A stretch of 64,000 nt of DNA from Streptococcus sp. X13SY08 (GTDB lineage Bacteria; Bacillota; Bacilli; Lactobacillales; Streptococcaceae), in contig NZ_LFYO02000002.1 in the NCBI RefSeq assembly GCF_001182825.2, positions 1-64,000 on the forward strand. Reading direction: 5' to 3'. Shown here piece after piece: positions 1-8,603 of this stretch (position 1 is the first letter of the stretch; every line of letters starts with the position of its first letter). Both the position numbers and the translations under genes were made by a program. The notes below the pieces were generated by a model. That model was not told where the DNA came from. It saw only the letters and a list, made by a program, of their open reading frames with translations, and searched no databases.

Positions 1-62
1 TCAGCTGGGAGAGCATCTGCCTTACAAGCAGAGGGTCAGCGGTTCGATCCCGTTAACTCCCA
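1..62 (+). tRNA. tRNA-Val (anticodon TAC), 5' end cut by the window edge
   Basis: The anticodon stem-loop reads tctgc-cttacaa-gcaga, giving anticodon TAC (valine). A T-arm with ggttcgatcc follows, then the 3' acceptor strand aactccc and discriminator A at 62. The first bases of the acceptor stem lie before the window. No CCA is encoded. It is the upstream member of the tRNA cluster that continues with tRNA-Gly five bases later. Confidence 0.93.
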
Positions 63-67
63 TTTAA

Positions 68-138
68 GCGGGTGTAGTTTAGTGGTAAAACTACAGCCTT
101 CCAAGCTGTTGTCGCGAGTTCGATTCTCGTCACCCGCT
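68..138 (+). tRNA. tRNA-Gly (anticodon TCC)
   Basis: The gene is a complete 71-nt cloverleaf. The acceptor strand gcgggtg (68-74) pairs with cacccgc (131-137). The anticodon loop cttccaa gives TCC, and the T-loop is gttcgattc. CCA is not encoded. It is co-oriented with tRNA-Val. Confidence 0.95.
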
Positions 139-176
139 TTGAACAGGTAACTGTTCATTACCAAATAGAAGAGTTT

Positions 177-193
177 GGGCGCGTAGCTCAGTT
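177..193 (+). pseudogene. 5' fragment of a tRNA gene (acceptor strand and D-arm start only)
   Basis: Seventeen bases, gggcgcgtagctcagtt, match the start of a typical tRNA: a 7-nt acceptor strand followed by tagctcag of the D-arm. The rest of the cloverleaf is missing, and the sequence runs straight into a 16-bp terminator stem. The parent tRNA identity cannot be decided from this piece. It may be a remnant left by deletion or by integration and excision at a tRNA. Confidence 0.7.
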
Positions 194-229
194 AAAAAAA
201 TAAACTCAAGAAATTGAGTTTATTTTTTT
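194..229 (+). terminator. Terminator of the tRNA cluster
   Basis: A perfect 16-bp inverted repeat (194-209 with 214-229) with a GAAA loop ends in a run of seven T. It is AT-rich apart from the ctcaa/ttgag core. Confidence 0.85.
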
Positions 230-341
230 ATATTTATCCGAAACTTATCTGAGATGAATAAAAAGAGCGTACTTAAAAGGAGTAGAAAATGGTTGTACAT
301 GTTTTGTATACTATAAAAATGTAATCAAACTTTTGACAATC

Positions 342-396
342 AAAAAAACTCTATTAGTTAGGCGAGAGGGATTCTCAGGTAATTTAATAGAGTTTT
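342..396 (-). terminator. Terminator downstream of mvaA
   Basis: A 12-bp inverted repeat (aaaactctatta at 345-356 with its complement at 385-396) encloses a 28-nt loop that itself contains gaga-ggga-tctc. On the minus strand the stem is followed by a T run, which fits the end of the mevalonate operon. Confidence 0.6.
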
Positions 397-403
397 ATCA
401 TTT

Positions 404-1666
404 TTATTTTTTATTTCGGAGATTGAAGAGTAGATTCTGAGCAGTTTCTAGGTTGCTATGCTTTTCTTGGCGCAATTGAGTAGCGATGATATCAATCTCA
501 TTTCCGGTTGCTCCTGCAAGCATGGCAAGTGATTTGGCGTGAAGCTTCATGTGTCCTTGTTGAATACCTGTGGTGACAAGTGCACGTAGGGCAGCAAAAT
601 TTTGTGATAGACCGCAGGAAGCGATGATAGAGGCTAATTCTTTAGAACTTGGATGCCCCAAAATATCAAATACGACTTGGACTTTTGGGTTGAGCCCGAT
701 AGAACCACCAACCGTCGCAACAGGTAGAGGGAGGGTCAGGCTACCTACTAGGGCATCTTCCTCAATTGTCCATGTGGATAAGCCACGATAGTGGTCCTTC
801 TGACAAGCCCAGGCGTGGCTTCCCGCTTCAGTGGCACGCCAGTCATTTCCCGTGGCTAGTAAAACAGCGTCAATACCATTGAAAATCCCTTTGTTGTGGG
901 TAGTAGCTCGGTATGGATCCACTTGAGCTAGCTGGCTAGCTAGACTTATTTTTTGTGCAATTTCTTTTGCTAGATCTTGTTTGATGTTTAACGTTGAAAT
1001 GGAAACCTGACAACTTGCTGTCACCAGTGACTCTGTAGCATAGTTGGATAAAATAGCCATGAGGCTCTGTCCTTGGCTGAGTTCCTCCAGCGGCTCCTTG
1101 ATGGCTTCCAGCATATTATTGAGCATGTTGGCGCCCATTGCTTCCTGAACATCCACATGAAGATAGACGATGAGAAATTCACCTTTTTCTTCAACTGTTA
1201 GATCTTGTGCACCACCTCCACGTTTAAGGATAGAAGGGTGTGCGGCATTTGCCATTTCTAAAAGCTCCGCTTTTTTTTGTGAAATAGAGAAGCAGGCGGC
1301 ACTTGTATCTGCCACATCATAGAGTGCTACCTGGCCAATCATAAGACGGTTGTGAACGGTAGTGATGAACCCACCAGATTTAGCAATGATTTTGGCACCT
1401 AGTGATGCTGCTGCAACAACAGAAGGTTCTTCTGTCACCATGGGGACACTGTAGTGCATGTTATCAACGACAATGTCTGGGAGGACAGAAAATGGGAGAG
1501 CAAAAGTCCCTAGATGGTTTTCTACCATTTTTCCAGCAATCGTTTCGGGGAGATTGGTATCTGTTTTGATTATTTCTTGACTTTCGAGTGAAATTTGTCG
1601 TGCATTGCTCAGAATGTCAATCCGTTCCTGGCGTGTTTTTTTATAAAATCCTGAAAAATCTACCAT
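404..1666 (-). CDS. mvaA: Hydroxymethylglutaryl-CoA reductase, class II
   Basis: Reduces HMG-CoA to mevalonate, the committed step of the mevalonate route to isopentenyl diphosphate used by streptococci. At 420 aa it has the length of bacterial class II enzymes. Visible family signatures are the ENHLG segment near residue 50, the EEPSVVAAAS segment carrying the catalytic glutamate near residue 80, GNDWRATEAGSHAWA in the middle, and the LHAKSLAML segment with the C-terminal catalytic histidine. There is no N-terminal membrane region, unlike class I enzymes. A ribosome site AAAGGA lies just upstream of the ATG. It is the last gene of the thiolase-mvaS-mvaA operon, 61 bp after mvaS. Confidence 0.95.
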   Translation of the reverse strand: MVDFSGFYKKTRQERIDILSNARQISLESQEIIKTDTNLPETIAGKMVENHLGTFALPFSVLPDIVVDNMHYSVPMVTEEPSVVAAASLGAKIIAKSGGFITTVHNRLMIGQVALYDVADTSAACFSISQKKAELLEMANAAHPSILKRGGGAQDLTVEEKGEFLIVYLHVDVQEAMGANMLNNMLEAIKEPLEELSQGQSLMAILSNYATESLVTASCQVSISTLNIKQDLAKEIAQKISLASQLAQVDPYRATTHNKGIFNGIDAVLLATGNDWRATEAGSHAWACQKDHYRGLSTWTIEEDALVGSLTLPLPVATVGGSIGLNPKVQVVFDILGHPSSKELASIIASCGLSQNFAALRALVTTGIQQGHMKLHAKSLAMLAGATGNEIDIIATQLRQEKHSNLETAQNLLFNLRNKK

Positions 1667-1695
1667 GTGATATCCTTTTTCTATTGGGTGTCAAG

Positions 1696-1725
1696 AAAGT
1701 CCAGCAAGAAATCCGGACTTTTTTT
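1696..1725 (+). terminator. Hairpin with T run between mvaS and mvaA, oriented for the plus strand
   Basis: aaagtcc (1696-1702) pairs with ggacttt (1715-1721) and is followed by T's on the plus strand. The surrounding genes run on the minus strand, so the T run faces antisense transcription. On the minus strand the same stem has no following U run and would be at most an intercistronic stem that affects mRNA stability. Confidence 0.45.
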
Positions 1726-1727
1726 CT

Positions 1728-2885
1728 TTATTTTTTACGATAGATGCGCTTGTGTTCTTCAATTTTTTCAAGGGCAAATGGGGTCTCGTCCACAAAGTGG
1801 ATTGAATTACCCTGATCATCTAATTGGATTTTTTCAAAGAAGATAGCTTCATATTCGAGTACGGAAAGACGAGTACGGCTATCCAATTCTTCCATGCGGT
1901 TTGCTTGCAACTGATCTTCGTAGCCTGCTACTAAGCGTCCGCTGAAAATTTCACAAACTGCTCCAGAGCCATAGCTATAAAAGAGAATTTGGTCATTTGC
2001 TGTGAGCGCTTTGCTATTTTCCAAAAGGGATAAAAGAGAGAGGAAGATAGAACCAGTGTAGATATTGCCGATGACATGGTTATAAACGATGGCTTCGTTG
2101 AAGCGTTCTGTAAGGCGACAGAGAGTTTTGTCGTCGTCAGAAGCGATAGCGCGCAATCCTTTCAAGCCCTGTTTGGCGAAAGGGATGTGCAAACACATGG
2201 CTGCAAAATCGCGGAGATATTTGCCTGTGCGACGGGTATATTCAGCAAAAGTTGTGGTTAGGCAGTCAGTGTATTGTTCAGTTGAGAATTTTCCATCCAC
2301 CTGTGGGAAACGGCTGTAGTTTGGACGCCAGAAATCCATGATGTCACGGGTTTGGCAGACATTATCACTTTCCAAAACAAGGATGCGAGGATTTGCAGTC
2401 ACTAGCATAGCAACGGCTCCAGCTCCTTGAGTCGGCTCACCGACAGAAGCAATCCCATATTTGGCGATATCACTGGCAATTACCAAGACTTTGGAGTTTG
2501 GAAATCGAGCAATATGACTTTTAGCAAGACTGAGTCCTGCTGTCGCACCATAACAAGCTTCTTTGATTTCAATAGACCGGGCAAAGGGATTGATGCTTAA
2601 GAGTCCATGAATGAAAACTGCTGCAGCTTTACTTTGGTCAATGCTCGATTCAGTACCTACGATGACCATATCAATACTAGATTTATCTTCCTCAGAGAGG
2701 ATAGCATCCGCTGCTTGCGCTCCCAGTGTGACAATATCTTGTGTGACTGGTGAGACTGCCATTTGGCTCTGAAGAAGGCCAATTTTGTATTTATTTGGGT
2801 CAATAGATCGTGCTTCTGCTAAATCTGCCAAATCTAAAACATAGTTAGGAGCGGCAAAACCGATTTTATCAATACCAATTTTCAT
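1728..2885 (-). CDS. mvaS: Hydroxymethylglutaryl-CoA synthase
   Basis: Condenses acetyl-CoA with acetoacetyl-CoA to HMG-CoA. The 385-aa protein has the thiolase-like fold signature, with the nucleophilic cysteine at residue 111 in EIKEACYGATAGL. The downstream GAGAVAMLV and the His-containing YNHVIGNIYTGS segment are typical of bacterial HMG-CoA synthases. The start is supported by AAAGGAA upstream of the ATG. It follows the thiolase gene by 12 bp, so the first two enzymes of the pathway are almost certainly co-transcribed, and mvaA takes its product. Confidence 0.95.
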   Translation of the reverse strand: MKIGIDKIGFAAPNYVLDLADLAEARSIDPNKYKIGLLQSQMAVSPVTQDIVTLGAQAADAILSEEDKSSIDMVIVGTESSIDQSKAAAVFIHGLLSINPFARSIEIKEACYGATAGLSLAKSHIARFPNSKVLVIASDIAKYGIASVGEPTQGAGAVAMLVTANPRILVLESDNVCQTRDIMDFWRPNYSRFPQVDGKFSTEQYTDCLTTTFAEYTRRTGKYLRDFAAMCLHIPFAKQGLKGLRAIASDDDKTLCRLTERFNEAIVYNHVIGNIYTGSIFLSLLSLLENSKALTANDQILFYSYGSGAVCEIFSGRLVAGYEDQLQANRMEELDSRTRLSVLEYEAIFFEKIQLDDQGNSIHFVDETPFALEKIEEHKRIYRKK

Positions 2886-2897
2886 AATAATTCCTTT

Positions 2898-4073
2898 TTA
2901 TGCATTTGAGATGATAAGAGAAATTCCCTGACCGCCACCAATACATAGTGAGCAAAGTCCAAGATTTCCTTGTCTTTTTTTCAATTCATGAATGAGAGTA
3001 ACCAAGATACGAGTACCGCTAGCGCCGATAGGATGACCAAGGGCAATCGCTCCGCCATTGACATTAACTTTTTCCTTATTCAAGTTCAGTTCCTGAATAA
3101 CAGGAACTGACTGGGCGGCGAAAGCTTCGTTTAACTCAAATAAGTCAATATCTGCGACGCTTTTATTCAATTTTGCTAGCACTTTTTTGCTGGCTTCAAT
3201 GGGTCCTAGTCCCATGTAGGCTGGATCAAGTCCGCTGGTAGCATAAGCCTCGATATAGGCTAGTGGCGTGAGTCCAAGCTCTTCAACTTTTTCTTGTGAA
3301 GCTAGGATGACAACTGCGCAACCATCATTGATCCCAGAGGCATTTCCAGCGGTGACAGTTCCGTCTTTCTTGAAGGCAGTCCGTAACATACTCAGTTTTT
3401 CAAGACTGGTAGCACGCGGATATTCATCTGTGTCGAAAGTAAGTTCTTTGCGCCCTCTTTTGATAGTCAGGGGAGTAATTTCGTCCTTGAATCGACCTTG
3501 TGAGATAGCTTTTGCTGCTTTTTCTTGGCTTTCCAGAGCGAACTGGTCCTGTTCTACACGCGTCAATTGGTAACGCTCTGCGATATTTTCAGCGGTTATT
3601 CCCATATGTTGTCCGTCGAAAGCGTCCGTCAGACCATCTGTCAAAATGGAATCTTCTAAGCTGATGTTCCCTAGTTTACTGCCAAATCGACTTGTCTTAG
3701 ATAGATAAGGAGCCTGACTCATGACTTCAATACCACCTGCGATGACGATATCTTGATCTCCGAGGAGGATGGATTGAGCAGCAAGAAGGACAGATTTGAG
3801 TCCAGAACCACAGACTTTAGTGACTGAAAAAGCAGAAGTTGTTTCTGGCAGCCCAGCCTTGATAGCAATTTGTCGAGCGATATTTTGCCCCTGTCCAGCT
3901 GATAAAACATTCCCGAAGATAACTTCGTCAATTTGATTTGCTGCAAGTCCTGATTTTTCGAGAGCTGAGCGGGTAATGCTTGCACCTAAATCAGCTAAGG
4001 GCATATCAGATAATGAGCCGCCAAAACTGCCAATAGCAGAACGAGTTGCGGTCACAATGGCTACTTTTTTCAT
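2898..4073 (-). CDS. Acetyl-CoA C-acetyltransferase (thiolase)
   Basis: Makes acetoacetyl-CoA from two acetyl-CoA, feeding MvaS directly downstream. The protein has 391 aa. The acyl-accepting cysteine is residue 88 in VTKVCGSGLKS. The NGGAIALGHPIGASG histidine motif and the C-terminal CSLCIGGGQG cysteine motif complete the catalytic set. The reading frame stays open 12 nt further upstream to a TTG. The ATG at 4073 is preferred because GGGAG lies 5 nt before it and the protein then begins MKKVAIVTATRSAIG, as in other thiolases. It is the first gene of the mevalonate operon. Confidence 0.94.
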   Translation of the reverse strand: MKKVAIVTATRSAIGSFGGSLSDMPLADLGASITRSALEKSGLAANQIDEVIFGNVLSAGQGQNIARQIAIKAGLPETTSAFSVTKVCGSGLKSVLLAAQSILLGDQDIVIAGGIEVMSQAPYLSKTSRFGSKLGNISLEDSILTDGLTDAFDGQHMGITAENIAERYQLTRVEQDQFALESQEKAAKAISQGRFKDEITPLTIKRGRKELTFDTDEYPRATSLEKLSMLRTAFKKDGTVTAGNASGINDGCAVVILASQEKVEELGLTPLAYIEAYATSGLDPAYMGLGPIEASKKVLAKLNKSVADIDLFELNEAFAAQSVPVIQELNLNKEKVNVNGGAIALGHPIGASGTRILVTLIHELKKRQGNLGLCSLCIGGGQGISLIISNA

Positions 4074-4121
4074 GGTCACTCCCAATTCTTAGACACTCAT
4101 ATTCCTGTTTTCAACCTTACC

Positions 4122-4130
4122 ATTATACCA
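4122..4130 (-). promoter_or_regulatory. Promoter of the thiolase-mvaS-mvaA operon (extended -10)
   Basis: On the minus strand the sequence reads TGGTATAAT, a consensus -10 with the TGn extension, about 50 nt before the thiolase start. No convincing -35 is seen. Confidence 0.65.
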
Positions 4131-4193
4131 TTTTTAGTGAAAAATGATAGAAATTCTTATCCGTCTAGCGACTGATTTTATAGGAAAAATATA

Positions 4194-4207
4194 TGTAAGC
4201 GTAAACA
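4194..4207. promoter_or_regulatory. Candidate cre site (CcpA) between the mevalonate operon and gpmA
   Basis: TGTAAGCGTAAACA closely fits the catabolite-responsive element consensus TGWAARCGYTWNCW. It lies about 37 nt upstream of the gpmA -10, where CcpA would be expected to activate a glycolytic gene. It is also upstream of the divergent thiolase promoter. Confidence 0.6.
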
Positions 4208-4240
4208 GTTAGGGGAAGAGCTAGATTTTTTGATGAATTT

Positions 4241-4249
4241 TGGTAAAAT
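4241..4249 (+). promoter_or_regulatory. gpmA promoter (extended -10)
   Basis: TGGTAAAAT lies 38 nt before the gpmA ATG, and the leader contains AGAGGAGA as ribosome site. The -35 region is weak. Confidence 0.55.
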
Positions 4250-4287
4250 AGAATATGTAAGATAAAATAAAGAGGAGAATTTTACAC

Positions 4288-4983
4288 ATGGTAAAATTAG
4301 TTTTTGCTCGCCACGGTGAGTCAGAATGGAACAAAGCGAACCTTTTCACTGGTTGGGCAGACGTTGATTTGTCAGAAAAAGGAACTCAACAAGCAATTGA
4401 CGCTGGTAAATTGATCAAAGAAGCTGGCATCGAATTCGATCTTGCTTTCACATCAGTATTGACACGTGCTATCAAAACAACTAACTTGGTTCTTGAAAAC
4501 TGTGACCAATTGTGGGTGCCAACTGAAAAATCTTGGCTTTTAAACGAGCGTCACTACGGTGCTTTGACTGGTAAAAATAAAGCAGAAGCTGCTGAACAAT
4601 TTGGTGATGAGCAAGTACACATCTGGCGTCGTTCATACGATGTGTTGCCACCAGCTATGGACAAAGATGATCAATACTCAGCACACAACGATCGTCGTTA
4701 CGCTGATCTTGATCCATCACTCATCCCTGACGCTGAAAACTTGAAAGTAACGCTTGAGCGTGCGATGCCTTACTGGGAAGAAAAAATCGCTCCAGCTCTT
4801 CTTGAAGGTAAAAATGTTTTCGTAGGTGCACACGGTAACTCAATCCGCGCCCTTGTAAAACATATCAAAGGTCTTTCAGACGACGAGATCATGGACGTAG
4901 AAATTCCAAACTTCCCACCACTTGTATTCGAGTTGGACGAAGAACTTAAGATTGAAAAAGAATACTACCTCGGTGGTGAATAA
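4288..4983 (+). CDS. gpmA: 2,3-bisphosphoglycerate-dependent phosphoglycerate mutase
   Basis: Interconverts 3- and 2-phosphoglycerate in glycolysis. The 231-aa length is that of the dPGM family. The phosphohistidine motif RHGE is at residues 8-11. The second active-site histidine is in the [13 protein letters not shown] segment near residue 185, and the substrate-binding ERHYGALTG segment is present. Codon use is strongly biased toward preferred streptococcal codons, as expected for a highly expressed glycolytic gene. It is transcribed alone between its own promoter and two terminators. Confidence 0.97.
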   Translation: MVKLVFARHGESEWNKANLFTGWADVDLSEKGTQQAIDAGKLIKEAGIEFDLAFTSVLTRAIKTTNLVLENCDQLWVPTEKSWLLNERHYGALTGKNKAEAAEQFGDEQVHIWRRSYDVLPPAMDKDDQYSAHNDRRYADLDPSLIPDAENLKVTLERAMPYWEEKIAPALLEGKNVFVGAHGNSIRALVKHIKGLSDDEIMDVEIPNFPPLVFELDEELKIEKEYYLGGE

Positions 4984-4992
4984 TCTGATTAG

Positions 4993-5018
4993 GAACTAGC
5001 TTGTGCTGGTTCTTTTTT
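4993..5018 (+). terminator. gpmA terminator
   Basis: gaactagc-ttgt-gctggttc is followed by six T's just after the gpmA stop. Confidence 0.75.
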
Positions 5019-5046
5019 ATGACAAATGTCATCTGATATGGTGACA

Positions 5047-5076
5047 AAGCCCCCTAGCATAGCTAGAGGGCTTTTC
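5047..5076 (+). terminator. Second hairpin after gpmA
   Basis: agccccctagc and gctagagggct form an 11-bp stem with one mismatch and a 3-nt loop, followed by TTTTCTT. It insulates gpmA from the ABC transporter operon. Confidence 0.7.
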
Positions 5077-5107
5077 TTATACTATGAAGTATAGGAGGAG
5101 GTTCACT

Positions 5108-5986
5108 ATGTTACGAGTAGAGAGCATATCAAAAATTATCAAGAATAAGCAGATTCTTCAGCCTATGTCTTTTGTGATAGAAGATGGGGGACGTTTAGCC
5201 TTAATTGGGCAAAATGGTGCTGGTAAAACAAGTTTGTTCAATTGTCTTTTGGGAGATTGGAAGGTCACTACGGGTCAGCTTTTAATAGATAGTCACGAAC
5301 CAAAGTATTTAGGTAATAAAATGAAGATTGCCGTATTGAAACAAGAAAATCGAGTACCGGAAGGTCTGAAAGCGAAGGAACTGATTGCATTTTTCCAATC
5401 TATCTACAAAGATCATCTATCAGATCAAGAAATCAAGGACTTATTAGTATTTTCAGATAGTCAGTATCAGCAATTAGCAGAGAAATTATCCGGTGGGCAA
5501 AAACGTCTTTTGGCATTTGTCTTATGTCTGATTGGAAAACCCAAATTACTCTTTTTGGATGAGCCGACAGCGGGGATGGATACCAGTACTCGCAAACGGT
5601 TTTGGGAAATTGTACAAGATCTAAAATCGAAAAGTGTGACCATTATTTACTCTAGCCATTATATAGAGGAAGTGGAGCATACGGCGGATCGGATTTTGGT
5701 CTTGCACCAAGGACGGCTCTTGTAGGATACAACGCCAATACTTATGCGACGTCAGGAAGCTGTCAAGGAAGTGATGGTGCCGCTGGACTATGAGAGCTTA
5801 GTGAGGGCACTACCATCTGTAGAAAAAATTGTTCGACAAGGTGATGTGATTCGTTTTGAAACGCATGAGATAGAAGGTGTATGGACAGCCTTGTCAACAG
5901 CAGGTTGCAGGATTGCTGATATGGAATTGCAAAATAAAAAACTTTTAAACACATTATTTGACCATACCAAGGAGGCTGCATTATGA
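5108..5986 (+). pseudogene. ABC-2 type exporter ATPase, interrupted by an in-frame amber codon
   Basis: This is the nucleotide-binding subunit of a small drug or peptide exporter. The start at 5108 follows AGGAGGAGG by 6 nt. Walker A GQNGAGKT is at residues 34-41, followed by the LSGGQ signature, Walker B LLFLDEP and the SSHY switch histidine, so the ATPase core is complete. Translation stops at TAG (5723-5725). The same frame then continues through DTTPIL and MRRQEAVKEV to 5986, the usual accessory C-terminal domain of this family. The stop is best explained by one substitution such as CAG to TAG. The truncated 205-aa ATPase could still be functional. The 3' end overlaps the permease start (ATGA). 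Confidence 0.85.
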
Positions 5987-6714
5987 CCGCATTATTAAAA
6001 ATAGAGGCTATTCAAGTGCTACGAAATTGGACCATATTTATCCTCTCCATCGGCATGACAGTAGGATTTTTCTTGCTTTATTCGGGGATGCAAATGGCAG
6101 ATAATACCAACCAGCAAGCGCTTTTTATCCAGCGTTATCTGCTGACGATGACTTCTTTTTCCATGTCTAGCTTTGCCTTGTTTACCTTTCCGTTTATGCT
6201 TCAGTCAGATAAAATCAGTCATTATTTGACCTATATCGAACATTCGCCTGTACCTATTTGGAAATATTATCTGGCCAAAATCATTCGCGTTTTGATCTAT
6301 TTTATTATTGCTATTAGCGTAACTTTTACGGTTGGAATTCTATTTCGAGGCGTGTCCATGAGCTTGGATCGGTGGTTCATGTCTATTCTTCTTTTACTGA
6401 TGACGAGCTTGGTATTTTTGGCTATGGGACTATTGCTGGCTCAGATTCCGTCTTCACAAATTCTGTCCATCGCTGCCAATATTCTCTTTTTTGCTTTGGC
6501 TATTTTGGGTGGCTCTTGGATACCTATTTCCGTCTTTCCTGACTGGATGCAGGTCATTTCCAAAATAACACCTACCTACCATGCTAATCAGGTAGTAACG
6601 ACATTTGCAGAAAAAGGAGAGCTACTAGGTAAGAGCTTGCTCATTGTCTTTGCTTATGCCATAATAATAGGAGTAGTTGCTCTTGTCGTGAAAGAAAAAA
6701 GTGAGGTCAAATGA
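5983..6714 (+). CDS. ABC-2 type exporter permease
   Basis: A 243-aa integral membrane protein with about six hydrophobic segments, the single permease partner of the ATPase just upstream. The segments include residues 13-30, 60-75, 105-125, 135-155, 160-180 and 215-235. The start overlaps the ATPase gene by 4 nt and the end overlaps the histidine kinase gene by 4 nt, so translation is coupled along an ATPase-permease-kinase-regulator operon. The substrate cannot be read from the sequence. Exporters in this arrangement usually handle antimicrobial peptides, lipids or bacteriocins. Confidence 0.85.
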   Translation: MTALLKIEAIQVLRNWTIFILSIGMTVGFFLLYSGMQMADNTNQQALFIQRYLLTMTSFSMSSFALFTFPFMLQSDKISHYLTYIEHSPVPIWKYYLAKIIRVLIYFIIAISVTFTVGILFRGVSMSLDRWFMSILLLLMTSLVFLAMGLLLAQIPSSQILSIAANILFFALAILGGSWIPISVFPDWMQVISKITPTYHANQVVTTFAEKGELLGKSLLIVFAYAIIIGVVALVVKEKSEVK

Positions 6715-7808
6715 TGTTGAAGAAAATCCAGTGGCAGCATCCTCTGTTCTATGTCCCCTTGGTCTTTATTGCTTTTCCCGTTTTAGGAATCTTTTACTTT
6801 GACTATCCCCAGTGGACGATTGGGCTGACTAGCCTATTCATCTTTTCCTATCTCTATCTGATTCACATGCCCCAGACTTGGCTAACTAATATTCTTTGGA
6901 CTGTCATGATCGGCTACATTTTTTATATGACCATCTATGTCAATGGCGGCATGATGTGGTTTATCTTCTATCTTGCTAATCTCTTGACCTTTAACTTTGG
7001 GGACAAGCTGCGCTCCTATCGTTTTTTGTCTTACTTGGTGTTGATACTTGCTGTTATGACGATGGGAGTCATCTATGGAAGCAATATGGGTTCGCGGTTG
7101 ATGGCGATTTTGTTACCAATTATTTGCCTATCCATGCAATTTTACTGGACAAAGGATCTGGAAGTAGAGCGCCAACAGAAGGAATTGGTTGAAAAAAATC
7201 GGTCCATCAATTTACTTTTGGCAGAAAATGAACGCAATCGGATTGGACAGGATTTGCATGATACGCTGGGCCATGTCTTTGCCATGCTGACCATCAAGGC
7301 AGAATTGACTCAGGCTCTTTTAGAAAATGAGGATGTGGGAGCTGCCCAGCAAGAAGTTACTGATTTGCAGTCTATTTCTAAAAAAGCTATGGGAGATGTA
7401 CGAGCTATGGTCCAATCTCTCAAACGGCATTCCCTCGCAGAGGAAATCATGATTTTAGATAATATGCTGGAGTTAGCAGGGGTAGAATTGACGGTGACAG
7501 GTCAGGAAATAGCAGAGCGATTAGCAGATACGGTGCAAGGAACTTTACCTATGGTTCTGCGAGAATTAGCTACCAATCTCATCAAGCATAGTCAGGCATC
7601 AAACTGTTCCTTGCAGTTTGAGCAAGTGGGAGCCACCTTAGTTATCCATTATAAGGATGACGGCTGTGGTTTTAAAGAGCAAAAACCGTCTGATTTACAT
7701 ACCATCAAGGAACGTCTAGTCATCATTCAAGGACAGCTGGAAATGGTATCGCTGAAGGCGCCGACTCAAATACGCATCATGGTTCCCTTCAAGGAGGAAA
7801 GTAAATGA
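6711..7808 (+). CDS. Sensor histidine kinase (HisKA_3 / DesK-like)
   Basis: A 365-aa membrane kinase. The N-terminal 145 residues form about five closely spaced membrane segments with no extracellular sensor domain. A short coiled region follows, then the HisKA_3 dimerisation domain with the phospho-acceptor H183 in [12 protein letters not shown]. The HATPase domain shows an N box in [14 protein letters not shown] and a glycine-rich DDGCGF. This architecture, with a small exporter beside it, resembles intramembrane-sensing kinases that monitor membrane state or transporter flux. The gene overlaps the permease before it and the response regulator after it by 4 nt each. Confidence 0.9.
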   Translation: MMLKKIQWQHPLFYVPLVFIAFPVLGIFYFDYPQWTIGLTSLFIFSYLYLIHMPQTWLTNILWTVMIGYIFYMTIYVNGGMMWFIFYLANLLTFNFGDKLRSYRFLSYLVLILAVMTMGVIYGSNMGSRLMAILLPIICLSMQFYWTKDLEVERQQKELVEKNRSINLLLAENERNRIGQDLHDTLGHVFAMLTIKAELTQALLENEDVGAAQQEVTDLQSISKKAMGDVRAMVQSLKRHSLAEEIMILDNMLELAGVELTVTGQEIAERLADTVQGTLPMVLRELATNLIKHSQASNCSLQFEQVGATLVIHYKDDGCGFKEQKPSDLHTIKERLVIIQGQLEMVSLKAPTQIRIMVPFKEESK

Positions 7809-8404
7809 AGATTTTAGTTGCGGAAGATCAGAGTATGTTGCGTGATGCTCTTTGTCAATTGTTAGGATTTCAAGAGGAGATTGAGACCGTTTTGCCAGTG
7901 GAAAATGGACAAATAGCCATTGACCGTCTTCAGGAGCAAAAGGTAGATATTGCCCTACTGGATATTGAAATGCCAGAAAGAACAGGACTTGATGTTCTAG
8001 AATGGATTCGTGATGAAAAATTGCCTATCAAGGTCGTCATTATGACAACATTCAAGCGACTTGGGTATTTTGAACGAGCAGTCAAAGCAGATGTGGATGC
8101 TTACGTACTAAAGGACCGCTCTATGGCGGATTTGATGGGAACACTTAAGAAAGTTCAGGCTGGTCAGAAGGACTATTCTCCAGAGCTCATGGACATCATT
8201 TTGACAGGAAAATCCCCCTTAACCCATCAGGAAGAATTGATGTTGCAGAAGGTGGCTCTGGGACTTTCCAATAAAGACATAGCAGCTCAACTATTCTTAT
8301 CAGACGGAACTGTAAGAAATTATATGACGGTAATTTTGCAAAAACTAGGGGATGAAAATCGAACGGCAGCAGTTAAGATTGCACAAGAAAATCAGTGGAT
8401 ATAA
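7805..8404 (+). CDS. NarL/LuxR-family response regulator
   Basis: A 199-aa regulator. The receiver domain has the acidic pair E7-D8, phospho-acceptor D53 in [11 protein letters not shown] and a conserved lysine in VLKDRS near residue 105. The C-terminal LuxR-type helix-turn-helix runs from about 135 to 195 and includes [20 protein letters not shown]. It is the cognate partner of the kinase with which it overlaps, and probably controls the upstream exporter genes. The operon shows no regulator-specific operator that can be identified by eye. Confidence 0.93.
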   Translation: MKILVAEDQSMLRDALCQLLGFQEEIETVLPVENGQIAIDRLQEQKVDIALLDIEMPERTGLDVLEWIRDEKLPIKVVIMTTFKRLGYFERAVKADVDAYVLKDRSMADLMGTLKKVQAGQKDYSPELMDIILTGKSPLTHQEELMLQKVALGLSNKDIAAQLFLSDGTVRNYMTVILQKLGDENRTAAVKIAQENQWI

Positions 8405-8415
8405 TCTGAGAAAAC

Positions 8416-8444
8416 TTGAAAAAACTTGAAAAATTTGCTAGACT
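8416..8444 (+). promoter_or_regulatory. Promoter of yqgQ-rhodanese, predicting a leaderless start
   Basis: -35 TTGAAA (8416-8421), a 17-nt spacer, then TGC plus -10 TAGACT (8439-8444). The ATG at 8451 is exactly 7 nt after the -10 and no Shine-Dalgarno site is present. Confidence 0.7.
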
Positions 8445-8450
8445 TTTCTT

Positions 8451-8602
8451 ATGAAACGACTCTATGATGTACAGCAGTTGCTCAAGCGCTATGGGATTTT
8501 TGTCTATATGGGCAATCGGCGGCAGAGTATATTGAAGCAGAGCTGGTATTGCGACGTGAACATCGTTTAGAGGAAGAGTATCAGAAGAAAAAGGAGAGTT
8601 GA
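8451..8602 (+). pseudogene. yqgQ: YqgQ (DUF910) family small protein, disrupted
   Basis: The first 23 codons, MKRLYDVQQLLKRYGIFVYM and onward, are the typical start of YqgQ-family proteins, about 70 aa long and of unknown function. After GNR the frame is lost and stops early. The expected C-terminal part (AEYIEAELVLRREHRLEEEY and on to the TGA at 8602) is present in another frame. The family usually has roughly 25 more residues between these parts, so a short internal deletion of 3n+1 bases is more likely than a single-base slip. The gene sits 1 nt before the rhodanese gene. In other streptococci a glucokinase gene often accompanies this pair (recalled, not checked). Confidence 0.75.
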
Positions 8603-8603
8603 T

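Noticed and set aside
289..324. 11-residue frame MVVHVLYTIKM with AAGGAG six bases upstream
   Set aside because: Too short to support as a gene. It shows no composition or context evidence and probably arises by chance in AT-rich sequence.
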